Below, piece by piece: positions 11,182 through 21,024 of a stretch of DNA of 64,000 bases. This stretch comes from Wyeomyia smithii (taxonomy: Eukaryota; Arthropoda; Insecta; Diptera; Culicidae). The DNA is taken from NCBI RefSeq assembly GCF_029784165.1, contig NC_073695.1, positions 230,363,916 through 230,427,915 of the forward strand, in the 5' to 3' direction. The notes under the pieces were generated by a model that was not told the DNA's origin, made no database searches, and worked only from the letters and a program-made list of their open reading frames with translations. How positions within the stretch are numbered: position 1 is the stretch's first letter; each line of letters opens with the position of its first letter. Made by a program: the position numbers and the translations under genes.

Positions 11182-12119
11182 AGGGTTGTATGCAAAGCCG
11201 GGAAACGGGAATGAAAAATTTCATTTTCCGGGAATTCCTGGGAATCAAGAAAGGAAAAAATCCTTAGCAAAAATGAGATTTCAAATAAAGTTTATTAATA
11301 AAAAGTTTCAAACAATCGTTTACAATTTAATTATCAATTAAAAAACAAAATTTATCCAAGCTCACTCCAGAAATTCATGAACAATCGTCTATCAATCGCC
11401 TCAGTTCCGCTGACAATTTTTCGTTAGGCCCAAATAATGTAGTTCCCTTCTGTAAAACTTTGCTTAAGATCGCTGAATCACCGCTGGTGTCTGATTTCTA
11501 AAATACTTCTAAACCACCGATTCCAGCTCTTGCTACATTTCATTGGAAACTGAAGAGTCCAATACTTTTAGTTTGTTGAAGATCAAGCTGAGTGTTTGGC
11601 AGCCAGATTTTAGAGCATTTGAATGCCTTCGTAATTAATGTGCAATCGCGGCCACGACCCAAGTTACACTGACTGAGTTTTATTAATTTATTTATTTCTG
11701 GTCTCATTGATTTATTATCAAATTTACAGGTTTCAAAATTTTTTGTCAATAAACAAAGAAAAAATCTAGCAACTATCCGCTAAGTAGTAAACTCACTAGC
11801 AAAAAAAGACATGAGACGAAGAAAATATTTCTTAATTTCGTTTACTGAATAAGACAGCATATATTTTTGAAAAATAAATTAAGCAAATAATTTGATTTTA
11901 CACGGCGAGCAAATATTGATCGTCGTTTCAAGCAAATATTTGCTTCGTATAATGCACACTATGAAGCTGCTTTACACTTCTACGACGTAAGTTCCGTGTT
12001 TTGATACGATATTTAGTTTTATTGCAATATTGTATGGAAAATTTTCCGAGGAGCTCGGGAATCCCGGGAATCAATATTCTTATTCCCGGGATCTGGGAAT
12101 CCCGGGATTGCAAACCCTA
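11182..12119. mobile_element. Degenerate hAT-like element
   Basis: The ends form imperfect inverted repeats, AGGGTTGTATGCAAAGCCGG at the left and the complement of TCCCGGGATTGCAAACCCTA at the right, with repeated CCCGGGA words inside. The TAGGGTTTGCAA-type terminus is common in hAT elements. Minus-strand frames around 11360-11749 read like a decayed protein (for example PEINKLIKLSQCN) with many stops, possibly a transposase relic. I see no convincing 8-bp duplication, so the class is tentative. Confidence 0.55.
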
Positions 12120-12844
12120 ATAATGTTGATCGCATCTGTGTACTACCCCGATAGATGGGATTAAGGCATTTTTCTGATAACACAGTTGAAAGCTGTTTTC
12201 ACACTGGAAATTTAATGGCCCATATATTTTAAATGCCAGCATCCCAGAATGTTTGTGCGTTGTCAAAATACGGCAACTTTTCATTAAAGGGAAGTGCCGG
12301 CTAGTGTATATGTACCTTCTACTGATGCTGCCCGCCACTGAACTAAGGCAGCTTTTTACTAGAGAAAGTGCTGCTACACCAGCTGAAAAAAAGTGCAGCC
12401 CCTATCGCTGCTGCTGCTATCCGCTGCCATTGCTCTTCGCTGCCACTAAGTAAGTAAGGATTGTTGTAGTCGCTGTTAATAACTAACATGAGCGGTTTCG
12501 GCTGAAACAGGCTCCTATGTAGGCCAAATAGTACGTTACTAGGTCTATAATTCTGTTGACCGTGCTTAGGAAAGCAATCATATAACGACCAATTAGAGGT
12601 TGAATTTTGCGTTATAACAAGGCTTGACAATTTTCAATTGTACAATAGTTCGAATAATAGAATTACAATTTTCTGCATCTGGGAGGAATCTTAGAAGATT
12701 TCCCAATCTATTGCTACGAGAACGAAGAAAACCCATTGAAACTGATCGATTTATTAGCATTTTAAATTGGACATATTTTTCAGTTTCTCCGGTTTTAGAT
12801 TTTCATTTTACAGCCCCATGTAGCCGAGTATGTAGCCGAACTTC
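12120..12844. other. Unassigned sequence
   Basis: Moderately mixed base composition with some CTG/GCT clusters near 12340-12440. No conserved frame, no paired repeat found in this window. It precedes A-rich copy B directly. Confidence 0.4.
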
Positions 12845-13920
12845 CTGAGAGACGTAGTTCTACGTCAAAAGCAAGTCAAAGTGGAATGAATAAAACTAAC
12901 GAAGTGTTTGAAATTTTGAAGGAATCTAAACATGGGTTCAAACACAGAAAATGAAAGAAGAAACCGGAACATGGTTCTTAAGAGAGGTAAATTATATAAC
13001 GACAAATTAAGAAAGATCAATACAAAAAAAAAAACATACGTAAAGTAATGGAAATGTTCAAAATTGTGAAAAGCACTAGAGCTGAAGGACTGTTAATTAA
13101 TACAAATGAAGTCAAACTTAGTGGCGAAAGTCAATAAAAATTTATTTGAAAAATTGAAATCATAAAAGGTAAAAAAATAAGAGTCAAAGAGGCTATAAAA
13201 ATGCAAAGAGCCTAAAAATTGACTAACTAATTTTTCCTCGTAAATGAATAATCCAAAGAGGTACGAAAAATAAGTTAAATTCAATAAACTCAAATGTATG
13301 TCAGCAATAAACAAGAAGTGAAACCAAATAAACAGCAAGTTAAACATGAAAGAGTAAATCGAAACCAGAAGAATATAAGACTATAAAAGTAATAAAGTAA
13401 TAATAAAATAAAAACAATTGAGTGCTAGTGGACTACTGTGAATTAAAAAAAAATAAATAAAACATGTAAATACAAAATGGTTAATAATTGCAAAATAACT
13501 TAAACAAATATTACAAAAAAATTAAGAAAATTTTTAGGTAAAAAGAGATTAGTATTTTATTAATAAAATTTAAAATATAATCACAGAAACCGAAAAAAAA
13601 ATATGAATTCGAAATATAGAGAAACTAGAAAATAAACAAAAAATACATAGAAAAGTCATGCAAAGCAAAAAAACAAAAAGTATGAAAAAAACTAAATCAG
13701 CTAGGAAGAATCGAAAATTGTTAGCAAAAAGCCAACAAAAAAAGCCAAAAAGATGGTCGCAGATAATCAAAACCGAAGCAAAAAAGAGCATCAAAAGATT
13801 AAAATCGATTGAAAGCCATAGTCAAAAAGGGCAAAAAATGCAATTAGGGATTAGAGTGAAATAGTTAACAAAGCTAGAGACTTCCGGAGAATTGAAAAAA
13901 TCAATAATAGTAAAAAAACA
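12845..13920 (+). repeat. A-rich strand-asymmetric dispersed repeat, copy B
   Basis: Starts with GACGTAGTTCTACGTCAAAA (itself nearly palindromic) and ends near ACTTCCGGAGAATTG. The last 280 bases align with copy A at 10880-11110 (shared words AGCAAAAAGCCAAC, AATCGATTGAA, ATAGTTAACAAAG). Short lysine-rich frames such as 13658-13864 reflect the A-rich composition, not genes. Confidence 0.7.
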
Positions 13921-14100
13921 CGAGTTTATCCTCCTAGCGGTGAGACCTAGCCTTTCTCTTTCGCACTTTATTATTTGTTAAAACAAATTTGCCAGAAAAA
14001 CTTCGAATTTCCGAAAAAAAAATACATCTTGATAATTTTTACTGGATTCATAGTTTACTTTAAATAATAAAAAGGGGTAGCCAACTGCACAATTATACCA
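13921..14100 (+). repeat. Fragment of the composite tandem-array repeat, proximal end
   Basis: CCTAGCGGTGAGACCTAGCC at about 13933 matches the start of the large repeat at 26700 (CCTAGCGGTCAGACCCAGCC) followed by CTTTCTC. Only this end is present, directly abutting A-rich copy B. Confidence 0.55.
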
Positions 14101-14353
14101 AACATTTTGAATTTAACATTCACACGCATACGAACATACATTCATACATACAACCATGTGATACACGCACATTTGACGAAATATGTTTCGAATTTAATAG
14201 GCGTCAGTTTGCTCTCGGATATCAAGCAGATCAGACGTACTTATCTAGCTGTAGCTTCGTCCGATCGCAAAATCGCTTTCAATTGTTTAGCACTCTATTG
14301 CGCGGCCTATTGTGGAGTGACCTTGATGCAAGTGAAATTGAAGAGGGATAAAA

Positions 14354-15344
14354 ATGGCAACCAGTTTAGCTAGAGATAACACGTTGAAATTAAAGTTTGG
14401 GGCAAAGTCCCGAAATCCGTCGGATGCGGAGGTATTTGCTTTTTTGGAAAGCAGGGGTGGGATTGCGACATGCTGACGGCAATGTATCGTGAGGACTTCA
14501 GCGTCCTCGTTAAGTTTCAGAAAGAAGAAATGCCAAAATGCGGCTTTTCAAAAACTCGGGAATCAGGTTATGTTTGAATATGCGAACGGAACAAAGGTTC
14601 TACTGTCGGTGTCAACCCCGAACGGAATGTTTAAGTATGTCCGTGTTTTCGGTCTCCCTCCCGAGGTTAATGATCAACAATTAGCGGCGGTTTTTACCAA
14701 GTATGGTTCCAAGTATGGTATCCTGCAGAGTCGGGTTTCCTCATCTGGAGCGGTGTTCGTGGTTTGAATATGGAACTGCAACATGATATTCCTGCACAAG
14801 TGTTTGCGCAAAGTGTTAAAGCGAGGGTGTATTACGATGGAATGCAACATAAGTGTTTTGTTTGCGGTTCAACGGTGCATCCTAAAGCAGAGTGTCCTAA
14901 GCGGAAGTCGGTGAATTCGCGTTTGTCGACGTATGCGCATCCAGTGGTCTACCGTAGCGGTTTGGCTAATGAAGGTTCCTCGTCGGGTACTGTGTTTCTT
15001 CCTATTTCGGGAGGTAAAATGGAGGACGCTAAGGTTATGTCGAAGGTGAGTGAAGCCTCGGCGTCTTCATCGGCGTGCCCAGAAAAGCAGAGCGAGAGCC
15101 AAACAATGGAGAGGAAACGAATTTGGGTGATATGGAAGGAGTTGAGTGGCAAACGGTCAAAAGGTTAAGAAGTAATGATTCAAACGGGGTTGGCTTACCA
15201 AAGTCAATTAAAATTGATAACAAGAAGGGTCAAAGCTTGCTGAAGCTTCAGGGTCGTAGATCTCGTTCGGTAACAAGCAAGAAGGACAGTAAAGGGAATT
15301 TGGATCTCAGTGTTTTACAGTTTCCCGACCTAGTTAACAAGTAA
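14354..15344 (+). pseudogene. ORF1 (gag-like, CCHC knuckle) of the L1-like LINE
   Basis: The ATG at 14354 opens MATSLARDNTLKLKFGAKS, but the frame breaks within 45 codons. The protein then continues in other frames through an RRM-like region (FKYVRVFGLPPEVNDQQL near 14631) and one zinc knuckle, CFVCGSTVHPKAEC near 14850 (C-x2-C-x4-H-x4-C). A Ser/Lys-rich tail ends in LQFPDLVNK at a TAA at 15342-15344. At least three frame changes or stops are present. ORF1 proteins of such elements bind element RNA and act as chaperones. It lies 20 bases before the first ATG of ORF2. The exact pre-decay start and the number of lesions are uncertain. Confidence 0.72.
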
Positions 15345-15364
15345 GCAGCGCGTTCAGCGGTTGG

Positions 15365-16311
15365 GTGGTGATGGAATTCACATATAAGGTAGCTACGATT
15401 AATTTGAATAGCTCAAACAGTGCAATTAATCAGGGATTGCTAAAAGATTTTGTATTCGATCATGATATTGATAATCTTCTGCTGCAGGAGGTTATGTATG
15501 AAAATTTTTTGTATTTGCCTAGTCATTTCGCGTTTGTGAACATTAGCTCCGATAATAAGGGAACTGCCATCCTAGTTCGTAAAAGTATGGATATACCTTA
15601 TGTCCTTCTGGCATCAAAAGGTAGAATTATTTCACTAGTCGTAAACGGGGTCAATTTTGTTAATGTTTATGCCCATTCTGGATCGAACTATCGAAGGGAA
15701 CGTAATGATCTGTTCACCAATTTGATTGCAGTTCATCTCAGTAAGCAGGATGCCACATTTTCAGTGATTGGAGGAGACTTTAATTGTACATTGGAAGATA
15801 GTGACTCACGGGGTGCAAAGATGACATGTGCTGGGTTGAAAAATTTGGTTGATCTTTTCGAACTAAAAGATGTTACGAAGCACTTAGGAAAAGCCAATTT
15901 CACATTCTTCAGAGGTGATTCTGCTTCAAGGCTGGATCGTTATTATGCTCCGCTTGAATTTGTTGAAAACGTCGTTGACTGTCAAACAGTTCCAAAAACG
16001 TTTTCAGACCATTCTGCAGTAGTTTTGAAAATAAGAACATGTAAAAATAATGTGGTTATAAGAGGTAGAGGATATTGGAAGGTTAATTCCAGTATTCTTG
16101 ACTCAGATGCAATAGCAGAAAGATTTTTTAGAGAATATGAAACATTGACAGAACGTGCAAGCTACACAAGCGATTTGAGCTCATGGTGGAATTTTGTGAT
16201 GAAACCTAAAGTCAGACAATTTTACAAATCAGAAGCCTGAAGATTGAATAATAGTATTAGGAACGCAAAAAGTGAACAACTGAGAAAACTAATAGATTTT
16301 AATGAAAGAAG
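15365..16311 (+). pseudogene. ORF2 endonuclease domain of the L1-like LINE
   Basis: Open from 15365 (or ATG 15371) to a stop at 16238-16240. Apurinic endonuclease motifs are visible: ATINLNSSN, LLLQEV, FVNVYAHSGS, IGGDFNCTLED and SDHSAVVLKI. After the stop the frame continues as RLNNSIRNAKSEQLRKLIDF up to the SINE insertion at 16312 and resumes after 21024 (LAKSRLMEIEYDRIKNY), the typical linker between endonuclease and RT. The domain nicks target DNA for reverse transcription. Most key residues are retained, so decay here is mild, but the insertion and the stop separate it from the RT. Confidence 0.82.
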
Positions 16312-16563
16312 GTGTTGATGGTTGTGAGGTGGCGTGATCCACTCACAACCAACCAAACTGGTCTAGATTCAATCCTAGCCGACACCGGGAGATTTTCCGA
16401 GGCGAAAAATCTCTGGGATCACGCCTTCCATCGCATGAGGAAGTAAAGCCGTTGGCGCCGGTCCGTTAATAAACGGGTCGTGAGTTAAGGTCCTGGGTGT
16501 GGAGTCGCCTCCCTGGGCGTCGGTGATTGGCCACAACAGTGACGGAACAGACCGACGGAAAAT
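16312..16563 (+). mobile_element. SINE, 5'-truncated, left part (interrupted)
   Basis: Same family as 8868-9227, in the opposite orientation: shared GGCGTGATC, TCTAGATTCAATCCTA, GGAGTCGCCTCCCTGGGCGT and GACCGACGGAAAAT. The tRNA head with its A and B boxes is missing. It inserted into the L1-like LINE (target duplication AATGAAAGAAG) and was later split by the jockey element. It continues at 20981-21013. Confidence 0.85.
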
Positions 16564-16764
16564 CAGTGCGTCTTGAACTGTCCTACAGATCAGACGTTTT
16601 TTCGGTTGCTTGTGGACTGGTCTTTGACTGCCTATAGCTTCAAAGTTTGTGTTTTGTCAGTGTGTCTTTTAAAGACTACCTGAAAGTTATTTCCCATCAG
16701 TCTTTCTCAAGACTACCTACTTTTGAATTTAACATTTGTTTTAACTTTTTTCGTATCACCTGAA

Positions 16765-18087
16765 ATGGCTGGACGGAAAAAGAAACCTCGCATCGCTGCG
16801 GGGAGGAAAAGAGAGGCATCTCTTTCTGACACATCGAGTGTCTGTAGTGACAATCCTTTTGATATTTTGCCTGAGCAAGAAGCTGGTGAAATGGAAGTTA
16901 CCAATAATGAAACTATACAAAATATAAAATCTTTAAAAAAGGAGAAAGTTCCACCTATTGTGGTAACTATTTCTTCTGAATTTAATATATTCAAAAAGGA
17001 ACTTTCAACGTTTGTTTCTGACGTTAAAGTTACCTATCAAATTGGCCGTAGAGGTGAATGCCGCTTATTAGCCGACTCAGTAAAGGGTCGAGATAGTCTT
17101 GTTCAGTATTTAACCGACAAGATGTACAAATTTTTTACATATGACACCAAGAACGCCAAGCCGTTCAAGGTTGTCTTGAAAGGTCTCACCAACGATCAAA
17201 CCGTTGATGAGATCAAACTTACTTTAACAGAATTACTTGGCATAGCCCCTACCCAAGTAATTCTAATGAAACAAAAATCACGAGGCGAAAACAGTCAGCG
17301 AACTGGAATTTCCCTTGTAAATTATTTAATTCATTTTAACCGCAGTGAGGTTAATACCTTAAAATTTTTTGAAAAAGCACATGCTTTATATAACGTGCGT
17401 GTAAAATGGGAATTATATCGAAAGTTTGGCGGAGGTGAAAAGCATATCACCCAATGCCGTATTTGCCAACGTTATGGCCATGGTTCAAAGTTCTGTAACA
17501 TGGACCAAAAATGCCTCATTTGTGGAGACTCTTCTCACACAAAGGACACATGTCCTGTGAAAGAGAGTAAAAATTTTCGCTGTGCGAATTGTAACGGCAA
17601 CCATATGTCGAATTTTTATCAATGCCCAGTCCGTTTAGCAATTGTTAAGGCAAGGCAAGGTAAACAAAATTCAATTTCTCAATTAAAACCAACTTCAAAA
17701 CAAAATTCTCCAAGCGTACCAGTGACGCATAGTTTACCTACTCCTTTGCATACCCGTTTAACTTATGCACAGGTTACAGGTAGTTCGAACATTATACCGC
17801 CTAGTGTTGGTAGTTCGAAAATGACCGTTAATATGGGTAAGCAAAACACGCTAGAAAATAATTGTACACCTATTACTCCAGCTAATATTGCTGCCGAAAA
17901 TATTTTTTCTAATGTCAACTGCCTGGGGCCTATTACGGCAGGTAAACTTTCTTTTTTGCAACAGGCAATGTTCGATCTTATGAACGCCATGTTACAGGCA
18001 AAATCAATGTTTGAAGCCATTCAAATAGGCACAAATTTTACTATTAAAATTGTTTCTAATTTAAAATTTAGCAATGATTTTAAATAA
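16765..18087 (+). CDS. Jockey/Juan-like ORF1: gag-like nucleic-acid-binding protein
   Basis: A 440-residue protein from ATG 16765 (MAGRKKKPR). An in-frame ATG at 16723 would add 14 hydrophobic residues and is less likely given the basic start normal for gag-like proteins. A PRE/C2HC-type domain lies around residues 85-230. Three Cys/His knuckles follow: CRICQRYGHGSKFC (near 231), CLICGDSSHTKDTC and CANCNGNHMSNFYQC. The tail is Ser/Asn/Thr-rich with hydrophobic segments. It would package element RNA and act as a chaperone in the cytoplasm and nucleus. It ends at a TAA at 18085-18087, overlapping ORF2 by 14 bases, so ORF2 is probably translated by reinitiation or from a bicistronic RNA, an inference from the layout. 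No stops or frameshifts. Confidence 0.92.
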   Translation: MAGRKKKPRIAAGRKREASLSDTSSVCSDNPFDILPEQEAGEMEVTNNETIQNIKSLKKEKVPPIVVTISSEFNIFKKELSTFVSDVKVTYQIGRRGECRLLADSVKGRDSLVQYLTDKMYKFFTYDTKNAKPFKVVLKGLTNDQTVDEIKLTLTELLGIAPTQVILMKQKSRGENSQRTGISLVNYLIHFNRSEVNTLKFFEKAHALYNVRVKWELYRKFGGGEKHITQCRICQRYGHGSKFCNMDQKCLICGDSSHTKDTCPVKESKNFRCANCNGNHMSNFYQCPVRLAIVKARQGKQNSISQLKPTSKQNSPSVPVTHSLPTPLHTRLTYAQVTGSSNIIPPSVGSSKMTVNMGKQNTLENNCTPITPANIAAENIFSNVNCLGPITAGKLSFLQQAMFDLMNAMLQAKSMFEAIQIGTNFTIKIVSNLKFSNDFK

Positions 18088-20734
18088 AACAATTAAAATA
18101 TTAAATTGGAATGCTCGCTCATTGAAGGCCAATGAGAATGAGCTTTTTAATTTTTTAACAGTAAATAATGTGCATATTGCAATTATTACTGAAACATTTT
18201 TGAAACCTAACATAAAATTAAAATATGATCCCAATTACGTGGTTCATAGATATGATAGGATTCAGGGTTCCGGCGGTGGAGTTGCAATTGTTATTCATCG
18301 CCGAATCAAACATCGTGCTCTTCCCCATCTTGAGACGAAAGTTATTGAAACTTTGGGAATTGAAGTTCAAACTGAACTTGGGATTTTATTTATTGCCGCA
18401 GCATATTTACCATTTCAATGCACACGCGAGCTCAAAAATTATTTTAAAGGTGATTTACAAAAACTCACCAGAAATCGTTCGAAATTTTTCATAATCGGCG
18501 ATTTTAACGCTAAACATCGTTCATGGAATAATTCTCAAAGTAATTCCAATGGCAAAATTTTATTCAATGATTGTTCTTCAGGATACTATTCTATTTTGTC
18601 TCCGAATAGTCCTACATGCTTTTCTTCTGTAAGAAACCCTTCAACAATTGATTTGGTGCTGACAGATCAAAGTCATGTATGTAGTGATTTGATCACACAT
18701 GCTGACTTTGATTCTGACCATCTTCCAATAACTTTTTCTTTATCACATGAATCAGTTTTAAACCCTATGAGCTCTGTTTTTAATAATAACAAAGCTAATT
18801 GGGAAAGATACAAAAATTATATTGAGAGAAATTTCAATAATGAGCTTGATTTGCAAAACGAAGTGAATATTGATTCCGCTTTGGAAGCATTAAAATGTGC
18901 AATTGTTGATGCCAGGAATTATTCTGTTCCAAAGGCTCAAGTGAAATTTGATTCATCAATAATTGACGAAAATCTTCAACTTCTAATTCGTTTGAAAAAT
19001 GTCCGCAGACGTCAATATCAACGTTCTCGTGACCCTGTTTTTAAAACTATTTATAAAGATTTACAGAAAGAGATTAAACATAGATTTACTCTTCTGAGAA
19101 ATCAAAATTTTGAGACTAAAGTTGAAAAATTGAAACCATATTCAAAACCATTTTGGAAGCTGTCGAAGATTCTTAAGAAACCTTCAAAGCCTATTCCAGT
19201 TTTAAAAGATGGTGAACGTTTTCTTGTATCCAATGAACAAAAGGCTCAAAGACTTGCTCAGCAGTTTGAGAGTGTTCATAACTCAAATTTGAATTTTGTG
19301 AGTCCAATTGAAAATGAAGTCACACGTCAATTTGATTTAATTTCTTCCCAGAATTTTTTACCTGCAGAAATAATTGAAACTAACTTGAATGAGATTAAAT
19401 CAATTATTAAAAATTTCAAAAATATGAAAGCACCTGGTGACGATGGAATCTTTAATATACTAATCAAACATCTCCCTGAGAGCACAATGGATTTTTTAGT
19501 GAAAATTTTCAATTGCTGCTTCAAAATTGCATATTTTCCCAAATTATGGAAAAATGCAAAAATTACTCCCATTTTAAAACCGGATAAGAACCCAGCTGAA
19601 GTTTCAAGTTATCGACCAATCAGTTTGCTTTCTTCAATAGGTAAACTGTTTGAGAGAGTTATTCTTAACAGAATGATGTCACACATCAACGAAAATTCAA
19701 TTTTTGCAAATGAACAGTTTGGATTTCGCCATGGGCATTCCACAACTCATCAATTGCTCAGAGTTACTAATATGATACGAGCTAACAAATCTGAAGGTTA
19801 TTCCACTGGAGCTGCTCTTTTAGACATAGAAAAAGCATTCGACAGTGTTTGGCATAAAGGTTTGATTGCGAAATTGCAAACTTTTAATTTTCCAATTTTC
19901 CTAATCAAAATTTTAAAAAATTATCTTACTGATCGAACTCTGCAGGTTGTCTATCAGAATTCAAAATCTGATAGATTTCCTGTCAGAGCAGGTGTGCCTC
20001 AAGGTTCAGTCTTGGGTCCAGTCCTGTACAACATATTCACTTCAGATCTTCCTGATTTGCCTCCAGGATGCACAAAGTCATTGTTCTGCGATGACACAAG
20101 CATTTCCGTAAAAGGAAAAAGTCTTCGTGTCATATGCAGTCGATTGCAGAAAAGTTTAGATATTTTTGCTTCCTACTCGCAAAAGTGGAAAATCTCTCCC
20201 AATGCTTCTAAAACTCAAATGATAATTTTTCCGCATAAGCCTAGGGCTTCTTTCCTCAAGCCAAACAATAATCACGTTGTCAAGATGAATGGGGTTATTT
20301 TAAGTTGGTCCGACAAGGTTAAGTACTTGGGACTAATTTATGATAAAAAACTTATTTTCAAAGAGCACATTGAGAGTATACAAGCCAAGTGCATCAAATA
20401 TACGAGATGTTTATATCCTCTCATTAACAGGAATTCTAAACTTTGTTTAAAGAACAAACTTTTGATTTACAAACAAATTTTTAGACCAGCAATGCTTTAT
20501 GCTGTACCGATCTGGTCAAGTTGCTGTTCGACAAGGAAGAAAACGCTCCAAAAGATTCAGAATAAAATTCTGAAAATGATTTTGAAGCGTCCTCCTTGGT
20601 TTGGTACACTCGAATTAAATAGACTTACTGGTGTTGAACCATTAGAAGCTATGTCAAATAAAATTATTAACAATTTTCGACAAAAATCGTTGCAATCCTC
20701 AATTGCTACGATAAGCTCTCTTTATAGCCAATAA
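18074..20734 (+). CDS. Jockey/Juan-like ORF2: endonuclease and reverse transcriptase
   Basis: 886 residues, uninterrupted. The endonuclease occupies about residues 1-225, with LNWNARSLK near 9, IITETFLKP, SGGGVAIV, IIGDFNAKHRSW near 140 and DSDHLPITF near 213. The RT spans about 430-720, with MKAPGDDGI, SSYRPISLLSSIGKLFE near 511, EQFGFRHGHST, ALLDIEKAFDSVW, AGVPQGSVLGPVLYN and LFCDDTS near 671. The usual residue before the catalytic Asp pair is Ala; here it is Cys, while both Asp are retained. No RNase H follows, as normal for jockey elements. The start is fixed because the endonuclease begins within ten residues. Together with ORF1 it forms a potentially self-sufficient transposition unit. 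Whether the A-to-C change lowers activity cannot be told from sequence. Confidence 0.94.
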   Translation: MILNKTIKILNWNARSLKANENELFNFLTVNNVHIAIITETFLKPNIKLKYDPNYVVHRYDRIQGSGGGVAIVIHRRIKHRALPHLETKVIETLGIEVQTELGILFIAAAYLPFQCTRELKNYFKGDLQKLTRNRSKFFIIGDFNAKHRSWNNSQSNSNGKILFNDCSSGYYSILSPNSPTCFSSVRNPSTIDLVLTDQSHVCSDLITHADFDSDHLPITFSLSHESVLNPMSSVFNNNKANWERYKNYIERNFNNELDLQNEVNIDSALEALKCAIVDARNYSVPKAQVKFDSSIIDENLQLLIRLKNVRRRQYQRSRDPVFKTIYKDLQKEIKHRFTLLRNQNFETKVEKLKPYSKPFWKLSKILKKPSKPIPVLKDGERFLVSNEQKAQRLAQQFESVHNSNLNFVSPIENEVTRQFDLISSQNFLPAEIIETNLNEIKSIIKNFKNMKAPGDDGIFNILIKHLPESTMDFLVKIFNCCFKIAYFPKLWKNAKITPILKPDKNPAEVSSYRPISLLSSIGKLFERVILNRMMSHINENSIFANEQFGFRHGHSTTHQLLRVTNMIRANKSEGYSTGAALLDIEKAFDSVWHKGLIAKLQTFNFPIFLIKILKNYLTDRTLQVVYQNSKSDRFPVRAGVPQGSVLGPVLYNIFTSDLPDLPPGCTKSLFCDDTSISVKGKSLRVICSRLQKSLDIFASYSQKWKISPNASKTQMIIFPHKPRASFLKPNNNHVVKMNGVILSWSDKVKYLGLIYDKKLIFKEHIESIQAKCIKYTRCLYPLINRNSKLCLKNKLLIYKQIFRPAMLYAVPIWSSCCSTRKKTLQKIQNKILKMILKRPPWFGTLELNRLTGVEPLEAMSNKIINNFRQKSLQSSIATISSLYSQ

Positions 20735-20980
20735 GTTAGCAATTAAGTTAGTTGTAAGTTTACTTCCCCTTTTCTGACAAGTAGGTTTAAATCCCTACGA
20801 ATGATAAGTCCTAATTGCGAAAGCAAACAAATCCTAACAATTAAAATTACAAATTTCTAACAGTGTTGAGAAGTCACCATTTGTGATTGGACACACATAC
20901 TCATTATTTACTAATATTTATCATAAATAATTAAGCTACTAACAAATCCCCCCTTAAAAAAAAAAAAAAAAAAAAAAAAA
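20735..20980 (+). other. 3' UTR and poly-A tail of the Juan-like element
   Basis: About 220 bases of untranslated sequence including AATTAAGTTAGTTGTAAG, followed by an uninterrupted A tract from about 20956 to 20980, immediately before the right copy of the target duplication. Confidence 0.85.
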
Positions 20981-21013
20981 AGACCGACGGAAAATAAGCG
21001 AGAATAAAAAAAA
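20981..21013 (+). mobile_element. SINE, right end after jockey insertion
   Basis: GACCGACGGAAAATAAGCGA then an A-rich tail matches the 3' end of the SINE at 8868-9227. It is the second half of the copy starting at 16312; its first 15 bases are the jockey target duplication. AATGAAAGAAG at 21014 closes the SINE target duplication. Confidence 0.85.
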
Positions 21014-21024
21014 AATGAAAGAAG

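Larger units (their letters stand above)
16564..20980 (+). mobile_element. Jockey-clade non-LTR retrotransposon, Juan-like, apparently intact
   Basis: A 4417-bp element flanked by a perfect 15-bp target duplication, AGACCGACGGAAAAT (16549-16563 and 20981-20995). It begins CAGTGCG, has a 5' UTR of about 200 bp, two complete overlapping ORFs, a 3' UTR and a poly-A tail at 20956-20980. Perfect duplications, an uninterrupted reading frame and an intact tail indicate recent insertion. Protein wording (PPWFGTLELNRLTGVEPLE, IINNFRQKSLQSSIAT) recalls Juan-A of Aedes aegypti from memory. It sits inside a SINE that sits inside the L1-like LINE. Confidence 0.93.

Noticed and set aside
13658..13864. Lysine-rich ORF of 68 codons
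   Set aside because: It lies in the A-rich repeat; AAA/AAG codons arise from composition, and the frame is not kept in the homologous copy at 10880-11110.
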